Shown here piece by piece: positions 60,321 through 64,000 of a stretch of 64,000 nt of DNA. How positions within the stretch are numbered: the stretch's first letter is position 1; the number at the start of each line of letters is the position of its first letter. The DNA is from Bolinopsis microptera. Lineage: Eukaryota; Ctenophora; Tentaculata; Lobata; Bolinopsidae. The notes beneath the pieces are model-generated. The model was not told the DNA's origin and did no database searches. It saw only the letters and a program-made list of their open reading frames with translations. Both the position numbers and the translations under genes were made by a program. Where the stretch lies: the NCBI RefSeq assembly GCF_026151205.1, contig NC_087077.1:7927983-7991982 (forward strand). The letters are read 5' to 3'.

Positions 60321-62961
60321 TTAGTAAGAGTCCATGGTATCTTGTCTACTGATGATCCCGTTGTAGAGATATGTCCAGTGGATCAAAACTTTCAACCTGT
60401 CCAGTTTTTCCCCTTCCAGTTGGGTGCTGAAAAATTAAGTGACGTTAGCAATTTTTTACGAAATTACGTGTTGTAAATTGTTGTAAATTTTAATACCTGA
60501 TAGTTAGCAGTTAAATAATAGAGCGGTAAACCGACTACACCCAATCACCGCGTGGCATCCTGTACCACTCTCAATTTTAACAATTCTCTCTACTTTTTCT
60601 GATATTGATACATGATACATCGCTTTACGCTTCATTTACCCACTTATCGAGTTGTTAATTGATTTAGTGGTTGAGGTGGAATTGTAGCAAATAGAGAGGC
60701 TCTAGTGAGTAGCTGTTAAAACGATTATCTTTAAGGGCGGGTAGGTTTGGATAATGAGTTTGTAAGAGTTATAAACTATTTTAACCGCACGTAATATCTC
60801 ATGGAACATTCTCTTTGTTTGATCTAATGGATATGAATATGAAAAAGTTGTGCCAGCGTTTAGTCTATAGATTAGATCCCACATCCAGAAAGTTTTATAT
60901 TTCCTCCCAGATGCGTTTTTTTCTAAATTCTGTGGCCCGCTCGCTTCGCTCGCAAGTCGACGTGTCCAATCCAGCTGCGCAGCGAGCGAAGCGAGCAAGC
61001 TGTGGCAGGGGTCTGGGGGCGCAGCCCCCCGGAAATTTTTTGCGAAATAGGGTGTTTTAGACGGCATTTGGCATTAAAGAAATTTGTAGGACAGCAATAA
61101 ACTGGGATTGAAAAGAATCAAGTACTCACGTAAATTTGATAACTTCACAACAGCAATCTGCATTCTCCAATCAGAATATTTCACGTTCCAAAACTGACAG
61201 GATGTTCCTCTTTGATTTTTATACAATCGAAATATTTTCTTCAAAAATTTCCTCAATTAATTTGTCTTCATTCCAAAAAAATATTTCGAAATTTAGGAGT
61301 AACTTCTCAAAAATTTCCTCTTTTTCTCCCGTTTTTCCTCCCAAAAATAAAATTTCCTCCCAGGCTGCCTTGCAAGATGGCGTGTTTCTGGATGTGGGGA
61401 TTAGATAGATCTAAATATAAAACTCTAATGAACTTTTATGATGATGATGCAGATGATGCCTCGATAAAAGATAGACTGTAGCGCAAGCCCGGTGATGTCT
61501 CACAAAATTTAAATTAGGATGAATACTTGACATATATTTCGATATTTAACCATCATCATACATGGCTTGGTAGACCCTAACTTTGAGTAATTTCGATACA
61601 AATTACTCAGAATTAAACGGGATTTAGACTAAAATGTCGCGATACGAAAAGATTATCTCTTGCATTTGTCCATAACGTCTGGACTGTAACTTCTTTTTAT
61701 GCTCAACTAATGCTATTTGCCTTGTCAGTCAATCATGGGATTTACTGGCCAGGATGAAGCTGGAAATTCGAGATGTAAAGAGAGTTCATGACAATTTCAG
61801 GGCAGATTAAACTGGCATCCTGACGGTAACTCAGCGTGGTCTCAGGAGTAATTTGTAATAAAGATAGCCTGACTGACGCAGGGTAGCTAGTCTTATCAAT
61901 ACCATTATGAAATACACTAAATTTGGCAGGGATGTTAGGGACGCCACTGCTCTTGGTTACTCGAGTTATTCAGTGACCTTCCGGAGCCACTTCCAGACAC
62001 TTGTAATATAAATAGTAGGTCTGCAGATAGGAGATCATATCTTGAAGATGCAAATGTCAACAAACAGGAAATTACCGCTGAGATAATTACAGTTTAAACA
62101 TGGTCATGGGTTCAACATCATTGTTTTGCTACACTGAAAGTGATATCTGATCAATTTGGACCCACCTCTTTTTCTAGTCTAAATAAACTGCAAGTGTTGA
62201 ACGAAACCGTGCAACAAATTTATATGGATTGCATTATTGCACAAGGGTTTTCCCTATTCCTTTTTAAAGCCATAATAACATTTAGACTATTCAGTCCCAG
62301 TTCACCAGTCACATATTCAACCTCGCTAATTTCGTTATCGAGTGTCACACGTGGCTCTAGACCTCCAGCAATGTCCCAAAGTTAGGGAAGTTAATAAAAA
62401 CAATTGCACACACATCTGGTCCCAACATTGGGCCGGGGGAGAGTATAATACTAATTAGTGAGCGCAAGACTTGTTCAATGAGGGACGCTCCATTGGTGGT
62501 AGACATGTTGAGAACTGAATAAAAACAGGATTAACGCTGGAGCTACGGGACGAATGCTCAGTGTAGAACAATAGAAACCTAATCACGATCAAGATGAATA
62601 CCGGACATAATAAAATAGAACAGACTGAAATAAGAAAACTGGTGTCTCAGTGTGAGACGCTTTCCAGTTGAGAAGAGACACTGACTTAAAACGGATTTAT
62701 TGAGATTTCCAGGTGAAATGAATCGCAACTATCGGAGACATTACTTTACGTGACCTGACTGGATGAGTGATAAAGATATTGGTAGTTTAGCACAATTAAA
62801 AGATATATACGTAAAAGTTAAAGCAAGATAAGTTTTCTCACCTGTGTTGCATACAGGGTATGCTGTTATTGGAGCTATAGTGTCGGTTAGTTTCGTCGCA
62901 GCAGCTTTCTTCTTCGTCCGTCAAAGAGGAGCGTTTGCTGTGATTCAAGTGCTGAACTGTC
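60321..62961 (-). CDS. Unidentified minus-strand gene, last two visible exons
   Basis: Exon 62961-62842 has a pyrimidine-rich acceptor (CTTCATCTTCCCCACAG) and a donor CAG|GTGAGA. Its frame, with one base before and two after, reads TVQHLNHSKRSSLTDEEESC and on to SIPCMQH. Exon 60426-60321 follows TTAATTTTTCAG. Its frame needs exactly the two bases left over, and it reads TQLEGEKLDRLKVLIHWTYL and on to RQDTMDSY and a stop. The phases match, so the two could be joined directly; further exons may lie between. Upstream exons would be right of 62961 or beyond the window. I do not recognise the family. No membrane segment or domain is seen in these about 74 residues. Confidence 0.5.
60862..61417. 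mobile_element. Dispersed repeat with inverted ends and an inner part shared with the hAT MITE at 41196
   Basis: ATTAGATCCCACATCCAGAAA near 60869 is inverted near 61385-61407 (TTTCTGGATGTGGGGATTAGA). The inner segment 60936-61180 is the reverse complement of about 41460-41700, sharing CTCGCTTCGCTCGC, GGGGCGCAGCCCCC and ACTTCACAACAGCAATCTGC. Non-coding. Confidence 0.7.
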
Positions 62962-62969
62962 CTGTGGGG

Positions 62970-64000
62970 AAGATGAAGATTAATTACTACAAACTATTTA
63001 AAGCTTAAACCAGGGTTAAAACAAGGATATATTTAAGGATATATTCGTAATTACTAAATATAGTAATATGTGGATAATAATTACTATACGAACCGTGGGA
63101 ATGAGAATAAACCGAGTCCTGCACATTTCCCCAAGTAAGACTAAGATAACTGTACTTTAAGAATTGGGTAACTTATGACATTTGAGCTTTACAAAGTTTA
63201 CGCGTTCCATAAGTTGAGTACAAACTAGACCCTAGCTAGACAGTGGACAGTATGTGATGTGGCAGTACAAACATTCATTTGATATCATCATTCTGTACGT
63301 GTGTTCTACTGTAAAAGGACGAGAAATGGAGCACAGATGTTAATACATAGACACAGAGTTTTTGATACCTGCGACCTAAATAAATTTGTCACCATGACAA
63401 CAAATTAAGTTTGGTAGAAGCGCCATGTTCATTGTTCAGGGTCGAGCTCAGGCTTATGTTCTACTGAGATTTGATATCATCTTCCAGCTTTACTGAGCTG
63501 TAATATGTTACTGTGTAACGAGAAATGGAGCACACATGTCAATATAGACACAGAGTTTTTGATACGTGCGGCACAAAGTTTGTCACCATGGCGACAAATT
63601 GTTTGGTAGAGGCCTCTTAAGGGATGTCCTATGATACCATGTGATTTAAATAGTACGGTGAAAGGCACGAGATATGATTCTGTGACGTCAATTTGGACAG
63701 GAAGTTGGAAAGAAGAGAATTAGTGAGGTGTCGAACAAAGAGACAAAGAGTCAAGGGAGAGGGTTTCAGTTTCTTAAGTGAAATTATGGGACGGATATTT
63801 TGTGGCCGGTAGAATTTTGGCAGGTAGAAGAGGGGATCTATTTTAGTCGACTTTACCGTTTGGAGCATACGGACATAAGAGAACAGCGATACATGATATA
63901 TTTCAGCCGCTACATATTCAAAAAGGCTTCAGTTTACAAAACGGACTAACTCTTCCGTCTGTATCCATAACTGTAGAACTTCTGTCTCACAAGTTATCAC
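62970..64000. other. Right edge, nothing firm
   Basis: Two related segments near 63320-63405 and 63515-63605 share GAGAAATGGAGCACA, AGACACAGAGTTTTTGATAC and GTCACCATG, forming a diverged direct repeat. Upstream exons of the minus-strand gene are expected here or beyond, but none was identified. Confidence 0.4.

Noticed and set aside
62859-63008. Plus-strand open frame looking like a TM segment with a basic tail
   Set aside because: The minus strand has the better acceptor and donor around the same bases and a phase-matched partner exon. The plus-strand reading is taken as a shadow.

Overview
The window is genomic DNA of an invertebrate animal. It is AT-rich, with GT-AG introns of about 130 bp to 16.5 kb, many decayed transposable elements, long poly-G/poly-C runs and microsatellites. 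Orthologues of MFSD14 and TM9SF2, a class A GPCR, an arrestin-fold protein and ZAR1-type zinc proteins fit a metazoan. A cnidarian or other early-branching animal is my best guess, but nothing here fixes the phylum.

Layout. 1-919: TTAA-type MITE with a large palindrome. 920-3264: non-LTR retrotransposon (RT + RNase H). 4605-6742 (+): complete seven-exon class A GPCR. 7000-8076 (-): first four coding exons of a TM9SF2 orthologue, whose remainder is not in the window. 8880-10725: two decayed LINEs. 11878-14803: MITEs, including two TTAA elements placed end to end inside a minisatellite. 15358-17482 (-): arrestin-domain gene with a long acidic N-terminus and a frame break. 19878-44499 (+): MFSD14, reconstructed as 11 exons (493 codons) with every junction in phase.

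Intron 2 of MFSD14 (20473-36983) is a host region. It holds a decayed C2H2 zinc-finger gene (+), a full-length decayed SVOP-like transporter pseudogene (-), a hAT MITE with perfect 8-bp target duplications, and three tandem antisense genes for small (about 96-105 aa) 3CxxC zinc proteins resembling the C-terminal domain of ZAR1. These three genes have short exons and would be missed by ORF calling; they are the most interesting content. Later MFSD14 introns hold a pogo-type element, a 769-bp foldback element, a second hAT MITE and LINE pieces.

44500-64000 is gene-poor. Two well-spliced, phase-compatible minus-strand exons (60321-60426 and 62842-62961) mark the 3' end of an unidentified gene entering from the right. 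The rest is AT-rich sequence with an E-box (CACGTG) cluster at 47865-48365, a poly-G-ended MITE at 53493-53905, a 33-bp minisatellite and simple repeats.

All exon models were read by eye from splice sites, phase and remembered family motifs; no alignment or transcript data were available.
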